Under the pieces are notes generated by a model. That model was not told the DNA's origin. It searched no databases and saw nothing but the letters and a program-made list of their open reading frames with translations. A stretch of 64,000 nt of DNA from Roseivivax sp. THAF197b. Its GTDB lineage: Bacteria; Pseudomonadota; Alphaproteobacteria; Rhodobacterales; Rhodobacteraceae. Location: NCBI RefSeq assembly GCF_009363255.1, contig NZ_CP045318.1:1539501-1603500 (forward strand). Direction: 5' to 3'. Below are positions 1-8,652 of the stretch, piece after piece. Position numbers and translations under genes: made by a program. Positions within the stretch are counted from its first letter, which is position 1, and each line of letters opens with the position of its first letter.

Positions 1-1803
1 TGCCGCGAGGTCCACGGCAGGCGCATCGCCGTCATTGCGGTTGAAGACCTCTGCCAGAAGGGCCGACTGGCCCAGATGGCCCGCAGCCTCGCCCACCATC
101 AACAGGACATGGCCTTCGCGGGCCTGACCGAGGATCGGTTCTTCGCCCGCCGCAATGAGGCCCACCGCGCCGATCGTCGGCGTGGGCAGGATGCCCGTGC
201 CGTCGGTTTCGTTGTAAAGTGACACATTGCCCGACACGATAGGCATGTCGAGCGCCGCGCAGGCCGCCCCGATGCCTTTGATCGCGCCCACGAACTGGCC
301 CATGATCTCGGGCTTTTCGGGATTGCCAAAATTCATGTTGTCGGTCGTGGCAAGGGGCCGCGCGCCCACGGCGCAGAGGTTGCGGAAGGCTTCCGCCACC
401 GCCTGCTTGCCGCCTTCCTCGGGGTTGGCCTTGACGTAGCGCGGTGTCACGTCCGACGTGAAGGCCAGCTTCTTGTCCGTGCCATGCACCCGGATCACGC
501 CCGCGCCATAGCCGGGACCCGCGACCGTATCGGCCATGACCTGGCTGTCATATTGCTCGAACAACCAGTTCTTCGCGCTGTAATTCGGACAGCGCAGAAG
601 CGCGCGCAACCCGTCCACCGGATCGATCTGCGGGACGTCTTCCAAGGGAGCTGCGGCGGGCGTCGGCACCCAGGGCCGGTCGTATTCCGGCGCATTGCCC
701 GACAGTGCCTTCAGCGGCAGATCGGCTTTCACCACGCCATTATGCACGATGAGGAAGCGATCTTCGGGGATCGTCTCGCCCACGATGGCGAAATCCAGAT
801 CCCATTTCTCGAAGACCGCGCGGGCCGCGTCTTCCTTCGCCGGATCCAGCACCATGAGCATGCGCTCCTGGCTCTCCGACAGCATCATCTCGTAGGCGGT
901 CATGCCCGGCTCCCGGCAGGGAACCTTCTCAAGATCGAGCCGCACGCCCAGATCGCCCTTGTCGCCCATCTCCACCGCGGAACAGGTCAGGCCCGCGGCC
1001 CCCATATCCTGGATCGACACGACAGCGCCCGTCTGCATCAGCTCGAGCGTGGCTTCCATCAGGCGCTTTTCGGTGAACGGATCGCCCACCTGCACGGTGG
1101 GGCGCTTTTCCTCGATGGTCTCGTCAAATTCCGCCGAAGCCATGGTCGCGCCGCCGACGCCGTCGCGGCCCGTCTTGGCGCCAAGATAGACGACCGGACG
1201 GCCGACACCGCTCGCGGCGGAGTAGAAGATCTTGTCGGCATCCGCGAGCCCTGCGGCAAAGGCATTCACAAGGCAATTGCCGTTATAGGCGGGATCGAAG
1301 CGCGTCTCGCCGCCCACAGTGGGCACGCCGAAGGCATTGCCGTAGCCGCCGATGCCCTCGACCACCCCGTGCACGAGCTGCCGTGTCTTGGGGTGGCCTA
1401 CTTCGCCGAAGCTCAGAGCGTTCATCGCTGCTACGGGCCGTGCGCCCATGGTGAAGACGTCGCGCAGGATGCCCCCCACGCCCGTCGCGGCACCCTGATA
1501 GGGCTCGATATAGGAGGGATGGTTGTGGCTCTCCATCTTGAAGACCACGGCCTGTCCGTCACCGATATCGACGACGCCCGCATTCTCGCCAGGCCCGCAG
1601 ATGACTTGCTTCCCCTCGGTCGGTAGCGTGCGCAGCCATTTCTTCGACGACTTGTAGGAACAATGCTCGTTCCACATGGCCGAGAAGATGCCCAATTCAG
1701 TGAATGTCGGTGCGCGTCCGATGATCTCAAGGATACGCTCGTATTCATCGGGCTTGATGCCATGGGCGTCGATCAGATCGGGCGTGATGGCCGGTTCTTG
1801 CAT
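1..1803 (-). CDS. purL: Phosphoribosylformylglycinamidine synthase subunit PurL (3' end off window)
   Basis: PurL performs the ATP-dependent amination of FGAR to FGAM in purine synthesis, together with PurS and PurQ in organisms that have the short PurL. Translating the minus strand from the ATG at 1803 gives an open frame of 601 codons to the window edge. It contains MWNEHCSYK at about residues 43-51 and [17 protein letters not shown] at about 92-108, both PurL hallmarks. The beginning at residue 1 without a PurS-like N-terminal domain fits the small PurL type (about 720 residues), so roughly the last 120 residues are missing here. No partner gene is visible in the window. Confidence 0.95.
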   Translation of the reverse strand, partial: MQEPAITPDLIDAHGIKPDEYERILEIIGRAPTFTELGIFSAMWNEHCSYKSSKKWLRTLPTEGKQVICGPGENAGVVDIGDGQAVVFKMESHNHPSYIEPYQGAATGVGGILRDVFTMGARPVAAMNALSFGEVGHPKTRQLVHGVVEGIGGYGNAFGVPTVGGETRFDPAYNGNCLVNAFAAGLADADKIFYSAASGVGRPVVYLGAKTGRDGVGGATMASAEFDETIEEKRPTVQVGDPFTEKRLMEATLELMQTGAVVSIQDMGAAGLTCSAVEMGDKGDLGVRLDLEKVPCREPGMTAYEMMLSESQERMLMVLDPAKEDAARAVFEKWDLDFAIVGETIPEDRFLIVHNGVVKADLPLKALSGNAPEYDRPWVPTPAAAPLEDVPQIDPVDGLRALLRCPNYSAKNWLFEQYDSQVMADTVAGPGYGAGVIRVHGTDKKLAFTSDVTPRYVKANPEEGGKQAVAEAFRNLCAVGARPLATTDNMNFGNPEKPEIMGQFVGAIKGIGAACAALDMPIVSGNVSLYNETDGTGILPTPTIGAVGLIAAGEEPILGQAREGHVLLMVGEAAGHLGQSALLAEVFNRNDGDAPAVDLAA

Positions 1804-1938
1804 GCGCGGGACCTCCGGAGGGCAGCTTGGCCGCTCTGTAAGCCAAGCGTTCCGGCGTGTGAAGGCCCTCACGCGGTGCGTGTTGCCGGTTGCGCCTTTC
1901 GGGCGCGCTTCACGATATCCCGCGCCAGGGCAGGCGCG

Positions 1939-2499
1939 TCAGGCCAGGCCCGCAGATTGCCGCGCCGTCGCATCGAGGATGTCTGGCTCCACCCGCAGAT
2001 GCCCCTTCTCGAAGAAAGGCGAGCGCGTGCGCCCGGTCATCTTGCCGAAGATCCCGCGCCCGATCACACCCCAGCCCATGCGCGCCATGCCGGTCTGCTT
2101 GACCGGTTTCAGGGCCGCGGCGGTATGGGCGTGGTTCTGGCAAGGCCCGAAGGCCGCGCAATCCGACGGCAGCACGACCCCGACGAAGGGCAGGGCGGCG
2201 GTCGCGATCGTGTTGGCAACCGGCGTGCCGCAGCAATCGACATACCAGCGCACCACGCCGCGCCCGGTGACGCGGAAGGCCCGCAAGTGCGGCACGCCGC
2301 GGATCATGTGGAAATTGTCGGGCAGCGTCTGGAAGATCAGCGTGCCGCCCTCCGGGCTGAGCCGTGTGTCGGCATGGCCCAGATGGTGCTGCGCGCTTTG
2401 GCAGCTCTTGCAATAGCAGCGCAGAAGCGTGCCGGGCGTGCGATCGACGACTTCCCAATGACAGGTGCCGCATTGGCAGGGCAGGGAGAGGATGGCCAT
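1939..2499 (-). CDS. GFA/CENP-V-like zinc-binding protein (DUF6151-like)
   Basis: 186 residues. The N-terminus carries CxCxxC at residues 8-13 and CxCxxC at 28-33, the spacing of the zinc-binding fold of glutathione-dependent formaldehyde-activating (GFA) like proteins. A further Cys pair lies at YVDCCG. The closest named group I can suggest is DUF6151, from memory of its length and motif spacing. The ATG at 2499 is chosen because GGGGG lies just upstream and the cysteine motif begins eight residues in; an upstream ATG at 2553 would add 18 unlikely residues. Enzymatic activity is not shown: most members of this superfamily have no proven substrate. Confidence 0.75.
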   Translation of the reverse strand: MAILSLPCQCGTCHWEVVDRTPGTLLRCYCKSCQSAQHHLGHADTRLSPEGGTLIFQTLPDNFHMIRGVPHLRAFRVTGRGVVRWYVDCCGTPVANTIATAALPFVGVVLPSDCAAFGPCQNHAHTAAALKPVKQTGMARMGWGVIGRGIFGKMTGRTRSPFFEKGHLRVEPDILDATARQSAGLA

Positions 2500-2565
2500 C
2501 AGAGCCCCCGAAAATGAATTTTGAACAATGAGCGCATTGTGCCACGAACCCACGCTTGCGCCAAC

Positions 2566-2591
2566 AAAAAGGGGCCGCCCGGAGGCGGCCC
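2566..2591 (-). terminator. Rho-independent terminator downstream of the DUF1127 gene
   Basis: GGGCCGCC and GGCGGCCC pair around a CGGA loop, and on the minus strand the stem is followed by TTTTTG. It ends the DUF1127 transcript before the GFA-like gene. Confidence 0.75.
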
Positions 2592-2651
2592 ATCAGGGAG
2601 AGGTCCGGACAGGCCGGGATACCAGGGGCCTGGCCGGAGATCGGACAAGGC

Positions 2652-2882
2652 TCAGCCCTGCCAGAACGGGCGACGCGCCTCGGCCTCGGCGCTGCTGCGC
2701 GAGACGCCGATATCGCGCAGGAGATGATCGTCGAGCTGGCCCAGATGATGGCGGGTGCGGGCGCGCTCGGACCAGACCGTCATCGCCACGGCGACCTTCA
2801 GCGCGATCGTCGCCGGCACGCCCAGGCGGGGGGCATCGGCGAGATAGGCGAGGTTGGCGGCATGGGAAACGGTGCTGGTCAT
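2652..2882 (-). CDS. DUF1127 domain small protein
   Basis: 76 residues. The C-terminal half reads HLGQLDDHLLRDIGVSR, the conserved DUF1127 signature (L..L.D..L.DIG.), preceded by a hydrophobic stretch. DUF1127 proteins are abundant in alphaproteobacteria; some have been linked to stress and to phosphate or RNA metabolism, but no molecular role can be read from this copy. AAGGAGT lies upstream of the ATG at 2882. The gene is divergent from the MocR-type regulator at 3029, so the shared 146-nt gap could hold regulation for both. Confidence 0.85.
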   Translation of the reverse strand: MTSTVSHAANLAYLADAPRLGVPATIALKVAVAMTVWSERARTRHHLGQLDDHLLRDIGVSRSSAEAEARRPFWQG

Positions 2883-2947
2883 GATCTTACTCCTTGGGTG
2901 TCTTTCCTAATTGAATGTCGTCAGTTGGCATGTGGCCTCTTCGATGG

Positions 2948-3039
2948 ATTGTATTGACACAAAAGATCGCGCTGGCTACAAAATAGGGATACAATGTGAA
3001 ATGTGTCTGGGTCGAGGGAAACATTGTCATGGATACAAT
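2948..3039. promoter_or_regulatory. ATTGTAT/ATACAAT repeats, candidate MocR operator
   Basis: ATTGTAT at 2948-2954 abuts the -35 box, an inverted copy ATACAAT lies at 2989-2995 over the predicted start of transcription, and another ATACAAT lies at 3033-3039 on the start codon region. A further copy (3391-3397) lies inside the gene. MocR/GntR regulators typically bind sets of direct and inverted repeats at their own promoter, so autoregulation is inferred. Confidence 0.5.
2954..2982 (+). promoter_or_regulatory. Sigma-70-type promoter of the MocR-type regulator
   Basis: A perfect -35 TTGACA (2954-2959) is separated by 17 nt from TACAAA (2977-2982), a 4 of 6 match to the -10 consensus. Transcription would begin near 2989, about 40 nt before the ATG at 3029. 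Confidence 0.6.
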
Positions 3040-4432
3040 AATATCGGCCTACGGAGACGTGCCTGCGGATGGCCCGAAATACCGCCGCCTCGCCGATGCG
3101 ATCCGGGGGCGCGTCGCCGCGGGCGATCTGGCGCCGGGCACCAAGCTCCCGCCAGTGCGTGATCTGGCGTATGATCTTGGCATGACGCCGGGAACCGTGG
3201 CGCGCGCCTATACGATCCTCACCGATACCGGCCTTGCAACAGCCGAGGTCGGGCGCGGCACCTTCGTCGCGGCGCCGGAGCCCGCGCGCCCCGAGGTGGC
3301 GCCCGTCTGGCATCAGCCCATCGCCCCCTCCGAACCGGGCCTTGTCTCCTTCTACTCACCGCGTCTGCCCGATTGCGGACAGGTACAATTGATACAATCG
3401 GCTTTCACCCGGCTTGCGGACATGCCCGTGGAGCGCTTGATGAATTACCCCTCCCGTGCGGCGTTCCGGCCTGCGCGGCAGGCGGTGCTCGACTGGCTGG
3501 GCGAGACGCCGCTCGGCCCCGTATCCGAACGCGATCTGGTCCTGTCCCATGGCGGGCAGAACGGCATCGGCCTCGTGATGCAGACGGTGCTACGCGGGGC
3601 GCGGCCCACCGTTCTCGTGGAAGAGCTGTCCTATCCCGGCTTTCGCCGCGCGGCGGAGCTGTTGCGCGCCGAGGTGGTGGCCGTGCCGATGGACGCGCAG
3701 GGCATCATCCCCGAGGAGCTTGACCGGCTGGCGCGCAAACATGACGCCCAGCTGCTCTGCACCTCGCCGGAGATCCACAACCCGACCGGTCTGTGCACGC
3801 CGCTGGCCCGGCGCGAAGCGGTGGCGGACGTTGCCGCGCGGCGCGGGTTTCACATCCTCGACGATGATTGCTACCGGCTGGGTCGACCCTCCGCGCTCAG
3901 TTACCGCGCGATCCTGCCGGGGCAGGCGTGGTATGTCTCCTCGATCTCCAAGTCGATCACGCCGGCCTTGCGCGTGGGCTTCACCGTCGCGCCCGAAGGA
4001 TGGCAGGCCGAGTTGCGCCGCGCGGCCGAGCATGGCTTCTTCGGCCTTGCCCAGCCGCTGGCTGATCTGGTCACCGATGTGCTGCGCGACCCGTCGCTGC
4101 CGGGCATCCTGAACGAGGTGCGCGCCACATATGCCCGCTATATCCGCACGGCGGTCAATGCGTTGGGCAGCTTCGACATCACTTGGCGCGAGGACATGCC
4201 CTTCCTCTGGCTGCGCCTGCCTGCGGGCTGGCGGGCTGCGGCCTTCGTGCAGGCCGCCGAGGCCGAGGGCGTGCAGATCCGGGCTGCCGACGAATTCGCC
4301 TTGCGCGACGGGTTTGCGCCCCATGCCGTGCGCCTGTCGATCAATGCGCAGGTTCCGCTTGAGGATTTCGAGGCGGCTCTGGCCCGGTTGCGGCGTCTTC
4401 TGGGCGATCCGCCCGAACGGATTGCGGTCTGA
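3029..4432 (+). CDS. MocR-type transcriptional regulator (GntR winged helix fused to aminotransferase-like domain)
   Basis: 467 residues from the ATG at 3029. The first 80 residues form a GntR winged helix (KLPPVRDLAYDLGMTPGTVA). The rest is a fold-type I PLP domain with HNPTG at about 250-254, the acidic ILDDD segment near 277 and the likely PLP lysine in SISKSITPALRVG at about residue 308. This is the MocR/PdxR/GabR architecture, in which PLP or its adduct with an amine controls DNA binding. The start fits a GAGGG about 13 nt upstream; 2996 is a less likely start. No metabolic gene lies next to it, so its effector cannot be guessed; the divergent gene encodes a DUF1127 protein. Confidence 0.9.
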   Translation: MDTIISAYGDVPADGPKYRRLADAIRGRVAAGDLAPGTKLPPVRDLAYDLGMTPGTVARAYTILTDTGLATAEVGRGTFVAAPEPARPEVAPVWHQPIAPSEPGLVSFYSPRLPDCGQVQLIQSAFTRLADMPVERLMNYPSRAAFRPARQAVLDWLGETPLGPVSERDLVLSHGGQNGIGLVMQTVLRGARPTVLVEELSYPGFRRAAELLRAEVVAVPMDAQGIIPEELDRLARKHDAQLLCTSPEIHNPTGLCTPLARREAVADVAARRGFHILDDDCYRLGRPSALSYRAILPGQAWYVSSISKSITPALRVGFTVAPEGWQAELRRAAEHGFFGLAQPLADLVTDVLRDPSLPGILNEVRATYARYIRTAVNALGSFDITWREDMPFLWLRLPAGWRAAAFVQAAEAEGVQIRAADEFALRDGFAPHAVRLSINAQVPLEDFEAALARLRRLLGDPPERIAV

Positions 4433-4576
4433 GCCTCTGAGTATATGAGAGACAGGGCAGGGCGCATTGCCGCCAAGGGTGATCCGGGTCTGCAGAATGC
4501 ACTGAAATTCATGGGGTATATTGATACCTATTTTGCAAAGCATTGAAAACGCGCGATTTTGCCCGCTTTCCTCCGC

Positions 4577-4604
4577 TTGACTGTGCCCCGCGCATCCTTA
4601 TAAC
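4577..4604 (+). promoter_or_regulatory. Promoter of rplM-rpsI
   Basis: TTGACT (4577-4582) and TATAAC (4599-4604) are separated by 16 nt. This is a strong match placed about 80 nt before the rplM start, leaving a leader of about 70 nt. Confidence 0.6.
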
Positions 4605-4626
4605 CCGCCCATCGGATCGCGCCATT

Positions 4627-4643
4627 CCGGGGATTTGCCCCGG
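4627..4643 (+). ncRNA. Leader hairpin before rplM (possible L13 autoregulatory site)
   Basis: CCGGGG (4627-4632) and CCCCGG (4638-4643) form a perfect 6-bp stem with an ATTTG loop in the 5' leader of rplM. In E. coli the rplM-rpsI operon is feedback-controlled by L13 at its leader; equivalence here is inference only. Confidence 0.35.
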
Positions 4644-4681
4644 TCCGGCCACAGACACCAAGACCCAGGGGATACCTGACC

Positions 4682-5146
4682 ATGAAAACCTTTTCGGCAA
4701 AACCGGCCGATATCGAGAAGAAGTGGATCGTGATCGACGCCGAGGGCGTTGTTCTCGGCCGTCTCGCCTCGATTGTGGCCACGCGCCTGCGCGGCAAGCA
4801 CAAGCCTTCCTTCACGCCTCACATGGATATGGGTGACAACGTCATCATCGTGAACGCGGACAAGGTCCAGCTCACCGGCAAGAAGCGCCAGGAGCACTTC
4901 TACTGGCATACCGGCTATCCGGGCGGCATCAAGTCCCGCACGAAAGAGCAGATCCTCGAGGGCGCCCACCCCGAGCGCGTCGTCTTCCAGGCCGTCAAGC
5001 GCATGGTGCCCGGCACCCGCCTTGGCCGCCAGCAGATGACCAACCTGCGCGTCTATGCAGGGGCCGAGCATCCTCACGAGGCGCAATCGCCTGAAGTGGT
5101 CGACGTCAAGTCGATGAACTCCAAGAACACCCGGGTGGCGAAGTAA
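4682..5146 (+). CDS. rplM: 50S ribosomal protein L13
   Basis: 154 residues, slightly longer than the 142 of E. coli. The L13 pattern is clear: [18 protein letters not shown] near the start and a central [14 protein letters not shown], followed by [16 protein letters not shown]13 is an early-assembling protein of the large subunit. It is the first gene of the two-gene rplM-rpsI operon; its TAA stop overlaps the rpsI ATG by one base (TAATG), so the two are translationally coupled. A strong promoter and a leader hairpin precede it. Confidence 0.98.
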   Translation: MKTFSAKPADIEKKWIVIDAEGVVLGRLASIVATRLRGKHKPSFTPHMDMGDNVIIVNADKVQLTGKKRQEHFYWHTGYPGGIKSRTKEQILEGAHPERVVFQAVKRMVPGTRLGRQQMTNLRVYAGAEHPHEAQSPEVVDVKSMNSKNTRVAK

Positions 5147-5643
5147 TGGCTGAGCAGATCAACTCCCTCGAAGAACTGGGCCAGGCCGCAGGCGTCGACG
5201 CCGCTGCCGCGCCCGAGACCGAAACCCTGACGCCCCGCGAGCCCGTCCGCGACGAATTCGGCCGCGCCTACGCGACCGGCCGCCGCAAGGACGCCACCGC
5301 GCGCGTCTGGATCAAGCCGGGCTCCGGCAAGGTCACCGTCAACGGCAAGGAAATCAACGCGTATTTCGCGCGTCCCGTGCTGCAGATGATCCTGCGTCAG
5401 CCCTTCACCGTCGCCGGTGTCGAGGACCAGTTCGATGTGATGGCCACCGTCAAGGGCGGCGGTCTGTCCGGTCAGGCCGGTGCCGTGAAGCACGGCGTGT
5501 CCCGCGCGCTGCAGCTCTTCGATCCGAGCCTGCGTCCCGCGCTGAAAGCGGCCGGCTTCCTGACCCGCGACAGCCGCGTCGTCGAGCGTAAGAAGTACGG
5601 TAAGCGCAAGGCCCGCCGCAGCTTCCAGTTCTCCAAGCGCTAA
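5146..5643 (+). CDS. rpsI: 30S ribosomal protein S9
   Basis: 165 residues. The conserved core begins at [20 protein letters not shown] and ends with the S9 signature [17 protein letters not shown], whose final Arg contacts tRNA in the P site in other bacteria. The first 40 residues are an Ala/Glu-rich extension that S9 of enterobacteria lacks and that is usual in alphaproteobacteria. It is coupled to rplM by a one-base stop/start overlap and is followed at once by a terminator, so the operon ends here. Confidence 0.98.
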   Translation: MAEQINSLEELGQAAGVDAAAAPETETLTPREPVRDEFGRAYATGRRKDATARVWIKPGSGKVTVNGKEINAYFARPVLQMILRQPFTVAGVEDQFDVMATVKGGGLSGQAGAVKHGVSRALQLFDPSLRPALKAAGFLTRDSRVVERKKYGKRKARRSFQFSKR

Positions 5644-5666
5644 GGCGTTCGGGTTCCAGATTTGGG

Positions 5667-5694
5667 AAAGGCCGCTCTTCGGAGCGGCCTTTTT
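5667..5694 (+). terminator. Terminator of rplM-rpsI
   Basis: AAGGCCGCTC and GAGCGGCCTT form a 10-bp stem closed by a TTCG tetraloop and followed by a T run. Confidence 0.9.
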
Positions 5695-6048
5695 CGTTGT
5701 GAAGAGGTCGGACGTTGCGTGACGGGACAGCGTCGGCTGACGCCCCATAGGCGCGGAACCAAGGCTGTTCGCAGCCGCCGCGCGAGCGTCATCCGGGACG
5801 CATGCCTGCGGCATGACCCGGCCCCACCGGATTGGCGATTTGGTGACGTTGGCGCTTCGTTCGTTCGATGCAATGATCTGCGCTGACAAAGCGCCGCGCT
5901 TAGTCGTTGTAGCGCCAACCCGCCGGACCGGCGAGACCTACCGATGCACGAGCAGCAGCCGAAAGCGCAAGGGCAGCCAGACGCGTCCAGACCCTTTCCT
6001 ACGCAGCCCATCCCCGTTACCACATTTGCGACCTCGCCCGGAGCCCGC
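5695..6048. other. 354-nt gap without a supported gene
   Basis: It holds the palindromic element at 5750-5783, GC-rich sequence with a second imperfect dyad (GTTGGCGCT near 5848 facing AGCGCCAAC near 5911) and, presumably, the glycosyltransferase promoter. A frame continuous with the glycosyltransferase opens at 5944 but is unlikely to be translated. I see no RNA gene here. Confidence 0.6.
5750..5783. repeat. REP-like palindromic element, copy 1
   Basis: A two-tier dyad: GCGCGG (5751-5756) with CCGCGC (5778-5783), and inside it GGCTG (5763-5767) with CAGCC (5772-5776). The same core sequence recurs at 37744-37777 with few differences. Both copies sit just downstream of a terminator. Confidence 0.6.
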
Positions 6049-7083
6049 ATGCGCCTCACCCTCGACGACCTCAACGCCCAAACGCGCCGCCACGGCACGC
6101 CCAGACCCGGTGCGCGCAAGCTTTTCGCGATCATGCGCGACGAGATCGCGCTTCTTCCGGCCTTTCTGGGACATTACCGCGCGCTCGGGTTCGAGCAGTT
6201 CCTGATCTTCGACGATGGCTCGACAGATGGCACGCGCGCCCATCTCGCGGATCAGGGGGACGTGGTGCTCTACGAGGCCGATCACCGTTTCGGCACGCCT
6301 GTCGAGATCGTCTTTCCAGACGGCACCACGCGCGCGGATCGCTTTGGCACATGGATCAAGGCGGCCCTGCCGCATGTGGACGCGCCAGGCGAAATCGTGG
6401 CCTATTTCGACACGGACGAGTTCCTGATCCTGCCGCCGGGCATGACCTCCGTCGCGGAGATTTTCGAGACGATGACGCGGGGCGACATCCCGGCGATCTG
6501 CGCCTCGGTGGTGGAGTTCTTTCCCGAAACGCTGGACGGGCTCGCGGGCCCCATGCCCGATACGGCTGAGGGGCTTTTCAGCGCCTATCCCTATTTCGAG
6601 CCGGAGCCGCTCGTTGCCCTGACACCGGATGCACAGCCCGATCCGTTCGGCACGTCCAAGACCAACAATCTGTTCGAAAGCTATGGCATCGGCGTGCCCA
6701 AGCCGTCGCTTCTGCAGCGTCTGACCAGGCGCAGGCCGAAACCGCGCTTCAACCGCTCGCCCCGGCACAAGCTGCCCTTTCTGCGCCGGGATGCCACGAC
6801 CTGGCAGGTAGGCTCGCATTACGCCAGCCAGCCGCCCTCGGCCGATCACCTGTTGACCATCGCACATTTCGTATTCACGGCGGAATTTGCCGCAAAGATC
6901 GACCGCGCGCGCAGCTGGAAAGCGCATACCGAAGGCGCTGCGAAATACGACCATTACGCGGAGCTTCTGCGCTGCATGCGCGCCGAGGAAGGGCGTTTCG
7001 CGGACCCGTCATCCGTGCGTTACGCAGCACCCGAGCAATTAGTGGATGCGGGTCTGATGCGCTGGCCCGCGCCCCAGGCCTAG
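6049..7083 (+). CDS. Glycosyltransferase family 2-like protein
   Basis: 344 residues from the ATG at 6049; a longer frame from 5944 adds 35 residues of low-complexity sequence and is not preferred. DDGSTDGT at residues 55-62 is the nucleotide-sugar binding loop of GT-A glycosyltransferases, and DTDEF at 121-125 is the metal-binding DxD motif. The middle and C-terminal parts resemble the Glyco_tranf_2_4 type of proteins often found in roseobacters near polysaccharide genes. The sugar and acceptor are unknown. Its TAG stop shares bases with the stop of the sulfotransferase on the other strand, so the two genes end on each other. Confidence 0.85.
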   Translation: MRLTLDDLNAQTRRHGTPRPGARKLFAIMRDEIALLPAFLGHYRALGFEQFLIFDDGSTDGTRAHLADQGDVVLYEADHRFGTPVEIVFPDGTTRADRFGTWIKAALPHVDAPGEIVAYFDTDEFLILPPGMTSVAEIFETMTRGDIPAICASVVEFFPETLDGLAGPMPDTAEGLFSAYPYFEPEPLVALTPDAQPDPFGTSKTNNLFESYGIGVPKPSLLQRLTRRRPKPRFNRSPRHKLPFLRRDATTWQVGSHYASQPPSADHLLTIAHFVFTAEFAAKIDRARSWKAHTEGAAKYDHYAELLRCMRAEEGRFADPSSVRYAAPEQLVDAGLMRWPAPQA

Positions 7084-7934
7084 TCCAGAACCCGGTCCGC
7101 TCCGGGCCAAAGGTCGCGCACCTGCGGCAGGCGCTCCGCCACGGCGCGATAGACATGCGCGTAGTGACTGACGATTTCGGTGCGCACATCCTCGGACACT
7201 TTCGACCCCTTGCCGCGCGCGTTGACCTGCCGCGATCCCGCTTCGGCCTCGACCGGGACATCCGCGAACGCGGCAAGCGCTGCCGTGCCCTCGGGCGTGA
7301 AGATCTCCTCGAAGAGCGCGATATGGCGGTCCTCGGGGGCGAAGGCCGCCTCCATCGCTTCGAGCGTCAGGTCGTAGCGGCTCCGCGCCTCCGCCTCGGC
7401 GCTGGCGTAAAAGCCGCGCAACGGCGCGTCATTGGCATCCGACAGCGTCATGCGGCCTTTTTCCATCTCCATGCGCATATGGCTGCGCAACCGCTCCACC
7501 GGGTCGCGCATGACGAAGATGGCCTTGGTGGTAATGCCGCGCTCGGCAAACCCGTCGCGGATGCGGATCAGCGTCTCGGCGGGCAGGCCGGAATAGGAGG
7601 GCGTGATGTCGCCCGTGCGCACGACGCCGCGCTTGGCCAGCAGGCGTTCGAAATAGTCGAAATAGGCTGTGCGATCCTGCTGCAACCGCCAGCGCAGATG
7701 CGCCGCGGGCTCAGATCCGCCAAGGGCCATCTTGATGCGCGCACGCGCGGCCTCGAACGTGCCGGGGGCGTCCACCGCATAGCGCGCGAAAACGCCGCCC
7801 AGCTCATGCTCCCAGACCTGGTACTCGCCCAGGCGTCCGAAATCGCTGCCCTTGGCCCGCGCAAGATAGGCCTGCACCCAGGAGGAGCCGCATTTCTGCC
7901 CGCCGAGGCCCAGAAAGAAGGTGGGCGCGGCCAT
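7080..7934 (-). CDS. Sulfotransferase family protein
   Basis: 284 residues from the ATG at 7934. GLGGQKCGSSWV at residues 9-20 is the 5'-phosphosulfate loop, and RDPVERLRSHM at 143-153 is the 3'-phosphate binding motif; together they bind PAPS, the sulfate donor. The acceptor is unknown. Next to a glycosyltransferase, modification of a surface glycan or glycolipid is plausible, but the genes converge rather than share an operon. A start farther upstream (8000) would add 22 residues with no family match and overlap the next gene. Confidence 0.85.
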   Translation of the reverse strand: MAAPTFFLGLGGQKCGSSWVQAYLARAKGSDFGRLGEYQVWEHELGGVFARYAVDAPGTFEAARARIKMALGGSEPAAHLRWRLQQDRTAYFDYFERLLAKRGVVRTGDITPSYSGLPAETLIRIRDGFAERGITTKAIFVMRDPVERLRSHMRMEMEKGRMTLSDANDAPLRGFYASAEAEARSRYDLTLEAMEAAFAPEDRHIALFEEIFTPEGTAALAAFADVPVEAEAGSRQVNARGKGSKVSEDVRTEIVSHYAHVYRAVAERLPQVRDLWPGADRVLD

Positions 7935-7938
7935 GGCG

Positions 7939-8652
7939 TTATTCCGTATCGGTGCCGCGCAGCGCGAGGATCGCCACGATGCCCAAGATGGCCAGTCCAA
8001 CGACCGCGATGTTCAGCGGTGCCGTATTCGACACGATGATGCCGACGAGCGCCCAGATCACCGTCAACCCGTATTCTGGCGCGCGGTGCAGCCGGTACTG
8101 GACCACCACCGCGATGGAAAGCGCGATGATGAGCGCGAGGATCGCCGCCTCGGTCCCGCCAAGATAGCCGTAGCCCGCGATCACCAGCCCGATGGACACC
8201 GACGCGGCCGCTGTCAGCCAGCCTGCATAGATCGCCACGGGCGACAATTGCCAGAACCGGTCCTCGTCGCCGACGCGAAAGAGGGCGGCCAGCGCCGTGC
8301 CGAGCATCGCCCAGATCATCACCGTGGCCCAGAAGACCGAGGCGTTCGCGATCGGGATCCAGGCCGCGCCAATCACGAGGCTCAGCGTCAGGATGGGCCG
8401 CGCTTCGGCCCAATCCGCCTCGTCGCGCCGCTTCAACAGACCGAAGCCCGCGCCCGCGATCAGCCACAGATAGATCAGCCCCCAGATCGAGAAGGCATAG
8501 CCCGCAGGCTGTACCGGCGGGTCCTCCTGCGGCACCGGGAATTGATCCGGCGAAAAGCCGTTGAACCCCGAAGACAGGAAGGGCGAGGCCGCGAAGGCGA
8601 TTGCGGCGAGAAGCAGCGCCACCGCCCAGAGGGTTTTCGCGAAGTCGCTCAT
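7939..8652 (-). CDS. TspO/MBR-like tryptophan-rich membrane protein
   Basis: 237 residues with six or seven hydrophobic segments. [19 protein letters not shown] resembles the (P)xxFSxIWxxIY segment of TspO/MBR-type tryptophan-rich sensory proteins, and Trp is frequent in the helices. It is longer than TspO (about 155 residues), which fits the larger relatives annotated as tryptophan-rich sensory protein. Start at 8652: the frame is open upstream but only there does the hydrophobic N-terminus begin. The start overlaps the serS stop by four bases, so it follows serS in one transcript. Ligand and function are unknown. Confidence 0.7.
   Translation of the reverse strand: MSDFAKTLWAVALLLAAIAFAASPFLSSGFNGFSPDQFPVPQEDPPVQPAGYAFSIWGLIYLWLIAGAGFGLLKRRDEADWAEARPILTLSLVIGAAWIPIANASVFWATVMIWAMLGTALAALFRVGDEDRFWQLSPVAIYAGWLTAAASVSIGLVIAGYGYLGGTEAAILALIIALSIAVVVQYRLHRAPEYGLTVIWALVGIIVSNTAPLNIAVVGLAILGIVAILALRGTDTE

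Noticed and set aside
484..1626. Long plus-strand frame of 380 codons at the window start
   Set aside because: It is the antisense shadow of purL, whose minus-strand frame has clear PurL motifs; the plus-strand protein is Arg/His-rich with no family features.
5640..6134. Minus-strand frame in the gap after rpsI
   Set aside because: It runs through the terminator and REP-like element and has Arg/Ser/Cys-rich low-quality sequence.
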